Assembly (NCBI RefSeq): GCF_040802235.1 | Contig: NC_133169.1 | Location: forward strand, 45,577,034-45,641,033 | Source: Manis javanica | Taxonomy: Eukaryota > Chordata > Mammalia > Pholidota > Manidae | Reading direction: 5' to 3' | DNA: 64,000 bases | Shown here: positions 36,400 to 48,599 of the stretch, piece after piece | Layout of the letters: every line of letters starts with the position of its first letter | Numbering within the stretch: position 1 is the stretch's first letter | Notes under the pieces: generated by a model | What the model was told of the DNA's origin: nothing | Databases searched by the model: none | What the model saw: the letters and a program-made list of their open reading frames with translations, nothing else | Made by a program: the position numbers and the translations under genes

Positions 36400-37816
36400 G
36401 GTTTGTGGCCTTCCTCTCCTGGGAGAATAGCGGCCTCTAGTGGCTTGTGCTGGGCAGCTGCATGCAGACAGGGCTTCTGCCTCCTGCACGGTTGCTATGG
36501 GGTTTATCTCCGCTGTAGCTGTGGGTGTGGCCTGGCTGGGGCTGTTCCTCCAAAATGGTGGAGCCCCGTTGGAGGGGGAGCGGCTGGGAGGCTATTTATC
36601 TCTGTAAGGGGCCTCTGTGCTCCCTGCTGCCCAGGGGGTTGGAGTGCCCAGATATCCCCAAATTCCCTGCCTCTGGTCTAAGTGACCTGTCCTGCCCCTT
36701 TAAGACTTCCAAAAAGCACTCTCCAAACCAAAACAACAACATCAACAATGAGAGAGGGAACAGAAAAAAAAAATAACAAAAAAAGGAAAAAACACTTGAT
36801 TTTTTTTTTGTCCTCAGGCACCGGTCCCAGGCACCCGCTCACTGGTCCTGCTGCCCTGCCTCCCTTGCATCAGGGTCCCTGTCCCTCCAAGGTTTCCAAA
36901 AAGCACCTGCCCACTGGTCCCGCAGGGAAAAACGCGTGATATTCTTTGTCCTCAGGCACCGGTCCCAGGCACCTGCTCACCAGTCCCACCGCCCTGCCTC
37001 CCTAGCACCAGGGTCCCTGTCCCTTTAAGGCTTCCAAAAGGCACTCAACAAAAAGAGGGAAAAAAAGGGGAAAAATGCGCAATTTCCTCCGTCCTCAAGT
37101 GCTGGTCCCAGGCACCCGCTCACCGGTCCCGCCACCCTGCCTCCCTAGCACCAGGGTCCTTGTCCCTTTAAGGCTTCCAAAAGGCACTCGCCAAAAAGAG
37201 GGAAAAAAAGGGGAAAAACGCGCAATTTCCTCCGTCCTCAAGTGCCGGTCTCAGGCACCCGCCCACCGGTCCCGCAGGGAAAAACGCGGGATATTTTTTG
37301 TCCTCAGGCACCGTTCCCAGGCACCCGCTCACCAGTCTTGCCTCCCTGCCTCCCTAGCACCGGGGTCCCTGTTCCTTTAAGGCTTCCAAAAAGCACTCGC
37401 CAAAAAGAGAAAAAAAAAGGGGGAAAAACACGCGATTTCCTCCATCCTCAAGTGCCGGTCCCAGGCACCCGCTCACCGGTCCCGCCTTCCTGCCTCCCTA
37501 GCAATGGGGTCCCTGTCCCTTTAAGGCTTCCAAAAAGCACTCACCAAAAAAAAAAACAAAAAACCACTCCGGTTTCTTTCCACCGGCCGGGAGCCAGGGG
37601 GAGGGGCGCTCAGGTCCCGCCAGGCCGGGGCTTGTATCTTACCCCCTTCGCAAGGCGCTGGGTTCTTGCAGGTGTGGATGTGGTCTGGATGTTGTCCTGT
37701 GTCCTGTGGTCTCTATTTTAGGAAGATTTTTCTTTGTTATATTTTCATAGCTCTATGTGTTTTGGGGAGGAGATTTCCACTGCTCTACTCACACCGCCAT
37801 CTTGGCTCCATTCCTC
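36400..37816 (-). promoter_or_regulatory. L1 5' UTR with tandem monomers (internal promoter)
   Basis: A GC-rich unit of about 140 bases, beginning TCCTCARGYRCCGGTCYCAGG on the plus strand, starts at 36811, 36949, 37092, 37235, 37301 and 37445. The unit starting at 37235 is cut to 66 bases; the others are 138-144 bases. Units carry CGCG and TCCCTTTAAGGCTTCC elements separated by A-rich tracts. At the outer end lies AAGATGGCGG (YY1-type), which positions L1 transcription starts. The layout resembles the monomer arrays of rodent L1 promoters, but the sequence is unrelated to those I know. Strand given is the direction of L1 transcription. Confidence 0.8.
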
Positions 37817-40800
37817 CAGAAATTTTATTTTCTTTGGGTAATTTTTTAGCAGTAGAGTTACTGGGTCATATCATATTTCTATCTTTAGTTTTCTAAGGAC
37901 CCTCCATACTGCTTTCCATAGTAGCTCTACCAGTTTACATACTCACCAACAGTGTAGGAAGGTTCCTGTTTCTCCACATCCTTGCCAACACTTATGTTTC
38001 CTGTCTTTTGAATTTTGGCCAGTATGACTGGTATAAGATGATATTATGGTTTTGATTTGCATTTCCCTGATGATTAGCCATGTGAAGGAACTTATAATGT
38101 GCCTGTTGACCACCTGAATTTCTTCTGTAGGAGAGTATTTGTTTAGGTCTTCTGTCCTTTGTTCAAAAGGATTATTTGTTTCTTTTGTGCTTAGTCATAT
38201 GAGTTATTTATATATTTTAGATGTTAACCCCTTATCTCATAAATAATTTATGAATATATACTCCCAGACTATAAGTTGTCTTTTTGTTTTACTGATGGTT
38301 TCCTTTGCTCTATAGGTTTTAGCTTGATGTAGACCATTTGCTCATTTTTATTTTATTTCTTTGCCTGGAGAAAAATATCCAGAAAAAAATTGCTCATGCT
38401 TATTATATTCAAGAGATTTTTGCCAATGTTTCCTTCTAAGAGTTTTATGGTTTCATGTCTTATTTCAATCCATTTCAAGTTTACTCTTGTGTATGAGGTT
38501 AGAGTAATCCAGTTTCATCCTCTGAATGTAACTGTCCAGTTTTCCCAACATAATTTATTGAAGAGACTGTCTTCTCACCATTGTATATTCATGGCTCCTT
38601 TATCATATATTAATTGACATTATATGAGTGGGTTTATATCTGGGGTCTATTCTGTTCCACTGATCAATGGGTCTGTTCTTCTGCCAATGCTATCCTGTTT
38701 TGATTACTGTAGTTTTGTAGTATAGCTTGAAGTGAGGGAGCATAATACCCCAAGCTTTATTCCTCTTTCTCAATATGGCATTGGCTATTTGGGGTCTTCT
38801 GTGGTTTTGATTATTTGCTCTAGCTCATTGTAAAATGCCACCCATGTTTTCATAAGATTTGCACTGAATCTGTAAATTGCTTTGGGTTGGATGACCATTT
38901 TGACAATATTAATTCTTATCTGTGAGCTGGGATGTATTTCCATTTATTTTTATTTTCTTCAATTTTTTTTTATTATTATCTTGCAGTTTTCAGAATACAG
39001 TTTCTACACCTCCTTGGTTAGGTTTATTCCTAGGTAACTTATTCTTGTTAATGCAATTGTAAATGTAATTATTTCCCTGATTTTTCTTTCCAATCTGAAA
39101 AGAAGCTTTATATAATTTCAATCTTTTTAATTGATTGAGTCTCTTTTTGTATCCTAATACGTGACCTATTTTGGAGAAAGTTCCATGTGTACTTAAGAAA
39201 AATGTGTATCCTGCTGCTTCAGTGTGGAACATTCTATATATTTGTTAAGTCCATGTTATGTAATGTGTTTTCAATGCCATTGTTTCCTTATATATTTTCT
39301 GTCTGGATGATCTATTCATTGATATCAGTGGGGCATACAAGTCTCCTAATATGACTGTGTTGCAGTCTAATTCAGGCTTTTGGTCTGTTAGTATTGATTT
39401 TATATATTTAGGTGCCCCTATGTTGGGTGCATAGTTATTCACAACTGTTGCATCCTCTTGTTGGGCTGATCCCTTTATCATTGTGTAATATCCTTCTTTA
39501 TTTCTTGTTACTTTCTTTGTTTTGAAATCTATTATGTCTGATATAAGTACTGCTTTTTCTTTCTTCTACTTTTTATTTACCTGAAACATCATTTTCCATG
39601 CCTCATTTTCTGTCCACACATGTCTCTAGGTCTAGGTCTGAAGTAAGTCTCTTGTTAGCAGCACATAGACATTTCTTGTTTATGCATCCTGCCACCCTAC
39701 CCATCCTATGTCTTTTGAATGTTGCCTCTAGTCCATTTATATTCAAAGTAGTTATTGACATGCATGTACTTTTTCCATTTTATTAATTTTTTGTAGTTCC
39801 TCTCTGTTCCTTTCTTCCTCTCCTTTATTCATCACTTGTTATATCATGGTTTTATTTAGTGTTATGCTTTTAGTATATATTTTTTAGTTTCTTATATATC
39901 TATTATAGACTTAAGATTTGTCGTTACCAACATTTCCTAATTTTCTAAATATATAACAGTGCATATTAAATTGAAAATTTCTCAATTTTGAACATGATAA
40001 AAACTACTACTTTTTTATTCTTCTTCCTTCCCCACACTTCATGTATAAGATATCACAATCTACATCTTTCGGTATCCCTTGACTTATTTAGCATACAATT
40101 GATTTTACTACTTTTGTTTTCTTTTAACTCCACACTTGCTTACTAAATAATTGTCTGCCAACTTTACTGTAGGTTTATTTTATTTTCATTTATTGAATAT
40201 ATTTAGGCTTAAGAATATTTTCAACTACAGAAGCCCTTTTACCATTTCCTATAAGCCCAGCATAATGATAGTGAATTTTTTTAACCTTCATTTTAAGTGG
40301 CAATCAAGTATTCTCTCCTTCAATACTGAATGATACACTGATACACATGCATGTAGAGGATTCTTCATTATAGGTTCTTCCTTTTCAGTGCACTAAATAT
40401 CTCATGCTATTCCCTTCTGGGCTGTAAAGATTCTGAGATAGCTGCTGATAGCCTCTTGAAGTATCCCTTATGGGTAACTGTCTGCCTCTCACTTGCTGCT
40501 TTTAAGATTCTCTCCTTATCTTTAATCTTTGCCATTTTAATTACTATATGTCTTGATGCTGTCTTCCTGGGGTTTGTCATCTTAGGGACTCTGTGCTATT
40601 TCAGAATGTCTTTTCTCTTCCACAAATTGTGGAAATTTTCAGGTATTATTTCTTCAAAGTGATTGTCAACTGCTTTTTCTCTCTCTTCTCCTTCTGGAAT
40701 CCTTATTGTGTGAATATTGTTTCACTTGGTGTTGTCACACAGTTCTCTTGGCATCTTCCCATTTTTACAACTTCATTTTTCTTTCTGTTCCTCCATTTGG

Positions 40801-41440
40801 TTGTTTACCTATTCTCTATTTTCCACCTCATTGATTCTTTACTTCCAGGAGTCAACTATTCATTCCCTCCATTGTATTTTTCATTTCAAATCCTAATTAT
40901 TCAGCTTTGTCTCTTTCTCACATGTTCTGTCTCCCTGTTAAAGTTTTCACTGAGGTCATCAGTTCTTTACCTGGGCTCACTGAGTATCTTTATAACTGTT
41001 ACTTTGAAATCTTTATCAAGAAGATTGGTAATCTCTGTTCCATTTAGACCTCTTTCTGGTGTCTTAGCTTGTACTTTAGCTTGGAATACATTCCTCTGCC
41101 TCCTCATTTTGTCTAGGCTTCTTCCTTTGATTTAGTAGATCAGCTACATCTCCTGGTCCTTCTCAGTGGTCTTCCTCACCAGGTGTGGAAGTTCTGTCCC
41201 ACACTCTTCATCATTTTCCAGGTTACTTGTAAATGTTGTAGTTGCTTCCTTGGTGTTTACATGGGGATTTGGTTCTGCCTTGTTTCTTACTCCACCATAT
41301 TTTGCACAGCCCCACTTTTGTCAAATTTATTACTTGTTTTTTCTTTATTATCATGTTACTTTAGTTTCATAGCAGAGATTGGATATATGTGTGCTGAAAA
41401 CCTACACTTATCTAGAAGGGGAAATAGTTTTAAATAAAAT
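37817..41440 (-). mobile_element. Old antisense LINE-1, remainder (ORF2, ORF1, partial 5' UTR)
   Basis: Continues the L1 interrupted at 28801. Plus-strand landmarks: 'ccatactgctttccatagta' (37904), ORF2 EN block (39160-39480), ORF1 block (40380-40720) and the ORF1 start region near 41000-41060. It ends in an A/T-rich run near 41440. Stops and indels occur throughout, consistent with greater age than the L1 inserted into it. Confidence 0.85.
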
Positions 41441-42208
41441 AAAATAAAGAAAAGTTATGGGAGTGTGAGTGTGTCATAAGGCAGTGCACAGTGTAATATA
41501 ATCATTGAGGAACAGATGTTAAAACTACACATCTTCTTTCCCATAGGCTTGAGCAGAGCCATGAAAACTACGATGAAATTGCATTACACCTTGCCACATA
41601 CAGGGCATGCTTAAGCAGCAGAATTCAGAAAACAAGTCATGAGGCAGAAGAGAAACACTTTGTGTAAATGGTATTGGCAACTAAGATTCATTGTAGATTT
41701 CTGGAGAAAAAAGAAGCAAATAATAAGACAGCACCTGAGAAACATGATTTGGCATTATTGTGCAAGGGAAATTTAAAAAATAATATAGATCTGCAACATC
41801 ATCAGATAGTTACCAAAATATTCTGAAATATGGGTATAATTTTATACTTTGTTATTGATTTTCTAAGCATATACTTGAAGTATAAGTTTTGACTTTGATG
41901 TTACCTGAATCTATGTAAGGAAGTAAAATATGCATAACTTATCAAATTGCTTAGATAAATACATAACTCTCTCAAATTCACAGTATTTCTATAAATTTTT
42001 TTTATCACAAATGTTTGCTTCATGAAGATTTTATCAGACCAAAACTATACTTATTTTTTTCAAATTAGGTAAGTTTGTTCTTTCTTTAAAAGCTATACTG
42101 TGTCATGGACAAATCTAAATGAGTCTAAGACAATGTAGTAAAATAGCTTATTGCTGTATGTTTACCTTATTGTGTACCAGTCTTTAGGAAAATCTAAGTG
42201 AATAGCCC
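41441..42208. other. Upstream flank of the olfactory receptor pseudogene
   Basis: Unassigned AT-rich DNA. Mammalian receptor genes of this class often have non-coding exons and a promoter upstream; I cannot place either here. Confidence 0.4.
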
Positions 42209-43362
42209 ATGGAAAATAATAACCAAACATCAACTGAATTCCTCTTGTTGGGGTTGTTCCCACCATCTCCAGGCGGCTGCTCCTCTTCACTCTCACTCCT
42301 CTCGTTCTCCCGGTGGCTCTGCTGGGAGGCCTGGCCAGAGTCCTCCCGACCCTCCTGGACACCCACCTCCGCCCTCCCGTGTGCTTCCTGCTGAGCCAGC
42401 TCTCCCTGATGGGCCTATGGGACTGTGCCCGCTGGGCAGCCTGTCCGTGATCCCCCCAAACCTCCTGGACGCCCACCTCCGCCCTCCTGTGTGCTTCCTG
42501 CTGAGCTGGCTCTCCCTGATGGGCCTACAGGACTGTGCCCGCTAGGCAGCCTCTCCGTGATCCCCCCGACCCTCCTGGACACCCACCTCCGCCCTCCCGT
42601 GTGCTTCCTGCTGAGCTGGCTCTCCCTGATGGGACTGAGCCGCATCTCCACCATCGTCCCCGGGATGACTTCCAGTTATCTCTCTGGAAACATGTCCATC
42701 TCCTCTAGGCTGTGGGGTTCAGAGCTCCTTGTTCTTAACTTCAGCAGCTGCAGAAGGATTACTACTGGCATCTGTGGCCTGTGATCATTATGTGGCCATT
42801 TGCATTCCTCTCCGCTATCCCATCTTTATAAGCAACAGAGCGTGTGTGCTGCTGATAACAGGAGCTTGGATAATGGGCTCCATCAAGGCCTGTGTCCACA
42901 CCACACATGTCCTCCATATCCCTTACCGCCCATCCAGGGCCACCAACCATTTCTTCTGTGATGTCCCAGCCATGCTGACTCTGGCCTTCACGGACACCTG
43001 GGTCTACAAGCACACAGTGTCTCTGAGCACCACTCTCTGGATTGTGTTCCCTCTCATTGGCTTGCACGTTCCCATGGCTGTGCCCTCCTGGCTACCCACC
43101 ACATGCACTCACCTGAAGAGAGGGGGAAGGCCTGTTCCACCTGCAGCACCCACCTCGCCGTGGTGACCTCCTACTATGCACCCTTGCTGACACTTACCTG
43201 TGCCCACGATCCCTCCAAACTCCTACAGAGGGTAAAGTACTGGCTGTTATCTGCACTGTCCTGACCCCAATGCTCATCCCCATCATATACAGCCTGAGAA
43301 ACAAGGAAGTGGTGGGGGCCTGGAGGAGAGTGACTCAGAGATTCTGCTCTGTGAAAATTTAG
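42209..43362 (+). pseudogene. OR2L: Olfactory receptor pseudogene, OR2L/OR2T-like
   Basis: Class II odorant receptors are seven-helix G-protein-coupled receptors of the nasal epithelium with one coding exon of about 310 codons. The start MENNNQTSTEFLLLGLF is typical of the OR2L/2T group. Further matches are CFLLSWLSLMGL (helix 2), DHYVAICIPLRYP (helix 3 end, where DRY has become DHY), AINHFFCDVPAMLTLA-like sequence (loop 2), STHLAVVTSYYAP-like sequence and PMLIPIIYSLRNKEV (helix 7, where the NPxxY asparagine is Ile). The frame is broken by a 110-base tandem triplication, a shift near 42780 and shifts/deletion around 43070-43200 that remove most of the helix 5-6 segment. The single coding exon and a stop at 43360-43362 fix the extent. 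Non-functional. Confidence 0.9.
42351..42640 (+). repeat. 110-bp tandem repeat inside the OR pseudogene
   Basis: CCTCCTGGAC starts at 42351, 42461 and 42571, and GACTGTGCCC recurs at 42421 and 42531, giving an exact period of 110 bases over nearly three copies. The unit encodes the helix 1 end, the first loop and helix 2. Because 110 is not a multiple of three, each extra copy shifts the frame. Copies differ at only a few positions, so the expansion is recent compared with the age of the gene. Confidence 0.92.
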
Positions 43363-45659
43363 ACAATGTTCTTATCACTCTTGCAGCATTAGAATTAGAT
43401 CATATTCACATTATGTAGCCATTAAGGAAAATTTATTTCATGATTGAAGACAAGGATTAAAGTTAACCTATTAATTTTAATAGGATTAAAAAGTTGAGAT
43501 TTTGCAAAATAATTATATGGACCCTACACCTTTTTTTGTTTTCTTTAGTAATTAAAAAAAAGAAACCTGTTATGTATATAGTTTTCCCTTATTTGTTGTC
43601 AATTAGAATTTACCAGTATGTGGACACGAATATGAAAACTTCCCAGCTTGATTTTATCATTCAGTATAACATTTTCTGGTGTACTTAATATACATCCAAA
43701 AATGAAAAAAAAATATTATAGTGAAACAGTAAATGGCATAACATCCCTGGGTTTAAAACAGAGCAAAAAAAACGATACTTATATTTTAACTGGTGCCTGT
43801 TTATCCTTCTATTTTCCATTTTCTGGGGGAAGTGATCAATTTAGAGATCATGTAGAGAGCTCTGCAGGGAATGTGTAAATCTTGCACCAATATATAGGAA
43901 ATTTAACAAGTATATATCTTTCATTAGAAAGATACCGGTATTATCACAGTGTACTCTAAGGAAGCAGTTTATCACAGGACTTCCTCAGGATGAATAAATA
44001 TGATTAGACACAAAATGTACTATAGACAAATTAAATGCCCTTTATGGGAGTATTAATGTATTTATACACATTATTAGTCCAGTTTAATTAATCTGAGACA
44101 TTCCCAAATCATCCCTCAAACTTAACTCAAACTGTACATTCCAAATGGCAACTGTTACCACTTTATAAGGTAATACTTCTTATGAACATTTTATTCTCCA
44201 TTTTTGACTCTCATAATCCTACTGAACCTGCTTTGGGAGTTGGTTTGGGATCAACCTCTCTGCACCAATACTGTTAATAGACACGCCTGCTTAGTCACCA
44301 GCCTACTTAGTTCCCACCATTACTTCCAGGTGTGCTGCACACTGAGGATGAATGGCCTTCACAGTCCAGCAAATAATTCTTATATAATCTTTATTGCCTA
44401 AGTACAAGTGAGGAAGATGCTAGAATGGGCAGGTAAGAAGTCCTGGATTATCCAAGTCATGACAGTGATTGATGACTTATGTATAGAACTGGAAATAATT
44501 TTTTTAAGTACAGGATCAACATTCCATGAGCAATCAATCATATGAATTTAGCCATCTTTGCACTAAAACCAAGTGAATATTTAGTGATTTCCTGAGTATT
44601 AGCTCATTAAAAAGCTTGATTTTGGAAGGAAAATTGAGTGTGATTTGCTTATCTCTTAATATAGGTCATTTTCTCATCACAAAGAAATGCATTATAATAA
44701 CAATATTTTTTAAATTATTAGTTCGCTAGCTTTCAGATTTATGTGATATCACATAACTTGTCTCAAATTTGTAGAAAAAGATTTTACTGTTTAGTATCAA
44801 TGACCAAATACTGACTAAGCATTTACTCTTTTTAGCAAGAATTTTCCAATTGAATTAAAATGTGATTTGGAAGATAATTGTCTGAAGTTTTCAAGTGAAG
44901 TAAATTTGTATCTTAAAAGAAATAAAAGCAGTCCAATACAATCAGCAAGTATTATATTTTTTAAAAAGTGAGAAGCTTGCATAATCTCCAGAAATGCAGG
45001 CCAATTAAGTCTGGAGACTCTACAACCACAAGTAATTTTCCAGTATGCGCCTGAGAATGGTTTTTGTGAAGACACCAACGTCAGCCCTTCTGGGCATCAT
45101 TAACAATCCCAGGCCCATCTGATGGGCTCCTCTGAGAACTCAGTGAGTTTATTCCTGTTAGATCACATTCTAATTTATTGCTTTTGCAATAATACCTGGT
45201 TTGTTATTCTTATGTTGTTTCCTTAGTAGTTGTGCACATCCCCTGATTCCCTAAATGACTCATCCCAGAGTTAAATTTGGATCAAGTAATCTAATGCAAA
45301 ATGTGCATACATACCCTGATTGTACCTGAGAGTCAGGCAAGACATGACTATTTAGGTCATCATACAGGTATCAGAATTGTTGTTTTCAAAGACATGTCAA
45401 AACAAAAGCCAGGTAAAAAGAATGCTCAAGGTTCTCTAGATGTTCTGCATAATAAGGGATCTTGTGAATCCTTGGTTATCTTCCTACATGGCCCATTATG
45501 TGTGAGGACTATGTGAGAAGTACCATTTCCAAAATATGCAAATACGATTATTCATTTAAGGACCTTATTTAATGAAAACAATAAGTTTTACTGAACATAG
45601 AAATTTTTAAAAACATGCACAATCATCTCACTGATATGTAGATTCCTTACACTTCCCTC
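43363..45659. other. Intergenic DNA, nothing recognised
   Basis: AT-rich sequence downstream of the receptor pseudogene. Short open frames (for example 43494-43688, 45301-45516) have no recognisable product. Confidence 0.45.
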
Positions 45660-46115
45660 TTTTAGGATACACCGAATGTCACGGCCCTATGCCACACTCA
45701 CTGTTTTCATGTCCCAGAGAATTATCAAATGCATACCCCTCTCCACAGTATCCTCAGGAAACCCAGGATCGCTCTAAGTTACCTCTATTGCCTGCATCTG
45801 CCGGGCTGTGAGGGGCCCACTCAGCACGTCTCCCACTGAAGAGCCAAAGCAGTCCCGATGCATCCGCCATGGCTCTGACTCCACCCCTGCGGTCACCTGG
45901 GCTCCCCGAGAATGACTGCAGCCTGAGACCCAGACAGCCTGACCTTTAGTGCTGCACACCCAAGGCCCCCGAGCTGCTCGCCGAAGCCTCATGGCTGCAT
46001 ATACGGCTCCGGTGGGTATTTTGGAGATATGAGCTAAAATATTTTTATTTCTTGTACATATTCCTTCTAATACAACACTGACCCCACGATGAACGACAAA
46101 CACCTCCTCTTTCAA
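45660..46115 (-). other. GC-rich patch with a 113-codon antisense frame, unidentified
   Basis: The minus-strand frame 46115-45774 encodes a peptide with segments such as ISKIPTGAVYAAMRLRRAAR and SGPLTARQMQAIEVT. I recognise no family. The patch is GC-rich relative to its flanks and contains several CpGs, as in a retrocopy or gene remnant, but a chance frame cannot be excluded. Confidence 0.25.
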
Positions 46116-46329
46116 TGCACTTGTATATTGTGCTGCAAAGTAAAGTTAAGCCAGTGGACTGAATACACTAAGCATGGTCCTAATTTTATGTTCACAAGAA
46201 ATGTTTTAAAATATATCTTGACAAGGAAACCCCTTTATATTTTCAAAGACTGGGTTATTGCACATCAACTTTGGGTTTTTGTCTCTTTGTGAAAACAACA
46301 AAATATTCTGATTTCTGGTTCCTCAAATA

Positions 46330-47695
46330 AGGAAATGTGAAGTCACCCTTTATCCTGACAAATACAAATCTGAATAGACTGAAATATCAATAATTTGGAC
46401 TCATAAAAGAAAGGACATAAGTCAGACCAGGGATCATGATACTAGAGATGCTGATGAATATAGGGAGTTATAATTTACCAAAGCAGAGTGTCTAGAGCAG
46501 AAACTACAGTGGGATCTGATCCTAGTGTAGGAAAACCTGGACTATAATTGGGTAATTGATAGAATCTTAGTGGGGGTATCTGAAAGCTAAAAACCCCAGG
46601 AAAGTCCTGAAATAGAAGGGACCATAATTTAGTGATGTTTGCTCCCAGGATCTCAACCAGGGTCTCACAGTAAATACCTGAGAATAATCCCCTAGGATGC
46701 TTCTAGGAAAAAGAAAAGGAACAATTGTAAAAATACTCCTGAGCACTCTGTTTTTAAAAAAGCCTGCTCTCAAGAGAATGTAGTTGACTGGAGCCTGATA
46801 GGTTGGGTTATTAGTAGAGCCTGCATGCCTTAGGGAAAAGAAACACCCAAATGCCAGTTAGCTCCAGCCTTCTACATTGGAGAAAGGACATGCCAACTAC
46901 TGCCCACCCCAGACATATTTTCACACATAAGAGGGAGGGAAAAATTGAGAAATATTTGAACAGTCCACAAGCACAGGCTCATTAAGATATGCGGACCATA
47001 TGTAGAATGCTTCCCCTCCCCATGGTCCTTGCTGTCCCATTGCCAAAGGCCCAACTACTGCAGTTCCTTTTACATAGCATATCTTCTCCAGCTATCAAAA
47101 AAAAGTTACAAGGAAACTGAAAGGCAAATAAACACAACTTGAAAAGACAGAGTGAGCATCGGAATCGTATGAGACAAGAGTGTTGGAATCACCAGGCAGG
47201 AACCTAGACAGCTGTAATACCCTATGCCAAGGTCTCCTCTGGATAAAGTGGGTACATGGGAGAACAGAGGGGCCCTCAGAGTGGAGAGATAGAAATGCTA
47301 AGAAAGAAATGAAAAGAAATTCCAAGAAAAAAAACGCACACACATACACACACATGTACACTATGATAGATGTGACGAATGCCTAAGAGCGTGCACAAGA
47401 ATTACATTTTAGAGGAAATAATCAACACATGCCTCAAAAACTAAAATAAAAAGAGAACAACAAAAAAATAATATCCAAAGATTGTTGGACACTCCAAAAG
47501 ATGTAACACTAAAGCAATGTGAACACCACAAGGAAAACACAAAAGGGAAGAGAAGAGACCACTGAAATGAAACCACAGACCTAGGCAGCTCACCATGCAG
47601 TTTGAATGCCAGAAAACAAACAAAACCCAAATATTGCCATACCATTTGCAAATCATGGAACATCAAAAGTAACGGGGGAAGTGCTAAAGAAGCTA
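46330..47695 (+). mobile_element. Ancient sense L1 5' UTR fragment
   Basis: The run 'tcaaaaaaaagttacaagg' (near 47095), the preceding paragraph of 'tcagaccagggatcat...' and the A-rich 'gaaaagaaattccaag' tail follow the order of the long 5' UTR of old L1M elements. It meets an antisense L1 fragment at about 47695. Heavily decayed; identification is by general pattern. Confidence 0.5.
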
Positions 47696-47699
47696 GAGG

Positions 47700-48175
47700 A
47701 AAATAGTACTTTACTTATAGTGGATAGAAACTAAAAGTTGTATGTTTGATTTTGCATTGTTGTTTCTATTTTCTTTATTCTCCAAGTAATTTTTTATTTA
47801 CTTTTAAATTTCTTCTTTGACCCATTGGTTCTCTAGTACCATGTTCTTTAGCCACCATGTGTCTGTGTTTTACCCAGTTTTTTTTCTTGTGTTTGATTTC
47901 TGGATTCATACTATTGTGGTAAAACCCAGTTTTTATGATTTCAATCCTCCTAAATTTATTCACATTTTTTGTCACCTACCATGTACTCATCCTTGAGAAT
48001 GTTAAATGTGAAGTTGTAACGAGTGAGTATTCTGATGTTTTTGGATATAATGTTCTGTATATATTTATTAGGTCCATTTGGTCCAATGTGTCATTCAAAG
48101 CCACTGCTCCTTGTTGACTTCTGCCTGATCTATCCATTGATATAAGTTGGGTGTTAAAGTCTCCTTCAAGTGTGG
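47700..48175 (-). mobile_element. Antisense L1 ORF2 fragment (endonuclease/linker part)
   Basis: Plus-strand words 'gtccatttggtccaatgtgt', 'tgatctatccattgatataa' and 'gggtgttaaagtctcc' match the same region of the other antisense L1 copies (compare 8780-8880 and 39240-39340). Both ends are truncated. Confidence 0.8.
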
Positions 48176-48599
48176 TAGGAGACAAAAGGGGCCCGTGTGG
48201 GTTGAATCATTGGGTGTGGTGTGCATGCTATTGATTTGGTCATTGCCATCAGAAGACGGTGTGAAGGACAGTTCATACTCATGAGAAAAAAACATTTTAT
48301 ATTTACAACTTTGTGTAATATTGTGCTGTTCATCCTGCCCTTTGCCATAATACACTGTGAAGAAGTGCAAGCTGTCTTAACATCTATTTGGCCCACCAAA
48401 CTGATTACAAAATGCTTGCTGGAAAAATGAGAAATATATGGTTATCATATTGGAGACCTTATAGGACACGTGTGCTCAAAACTGTGGGAGATAAACTCTA
48501 TCAACATTCAGAGGACTGCCACAGGAATAGTCTGCAGGAAGGTCTACATCAGCCAAGGGAGATGGGTATCCCGAGGGAAGGAAAAATCACCACATCTCC
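48176..48599. other. Unassigned DNA
   Basis: No repeat or gene recognised between the L1 fragment and the antisense coding-like stretch. Confidence 0.4.

Larger units (their letters stand above)
28786..37832 (-). mobile_element. Young, full-length LINE-1 with 3' transduction
   Basis: On the minus strand: the 5' end at about 37816 (GGAGCCAAGATGGCGG, a YY1-type motif), a 5' UTR with tandem monomers, an open ORF1 (36337-35453), ORF2 (about 35230-31436) broken by a few lesions, a 3' UTR ending with an ATAAA signal (29283-29298 region), a first A tract (T-run 29237-29267), about 420 bases of extra DNA, then a second A tract (T-run 28802-28813). The whole unit is bounded by a 16-base direct repeat with one mismatch (28786-28801 and 37817-37832; the first ten bases CAGAAATTTT are identical). 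ORF2 lesions make it incompetent for autonomous movement as sequenced. Confidence 0.9.

Noticed and set aside
36811-37560. CRISPR-like array (regular GC-rich repeats)
   Set aside because: Units are about 140 bases, head to tail without unique spacers, inside an L1 5' UTR in mammalian DNA.
42209-43362. Functional olfactory receptor gene
   Set aside because: Frame broken by the 110-base triplication, further shifts and a lost helix 5-6 segment; key DRY and NPxxY residues altered.
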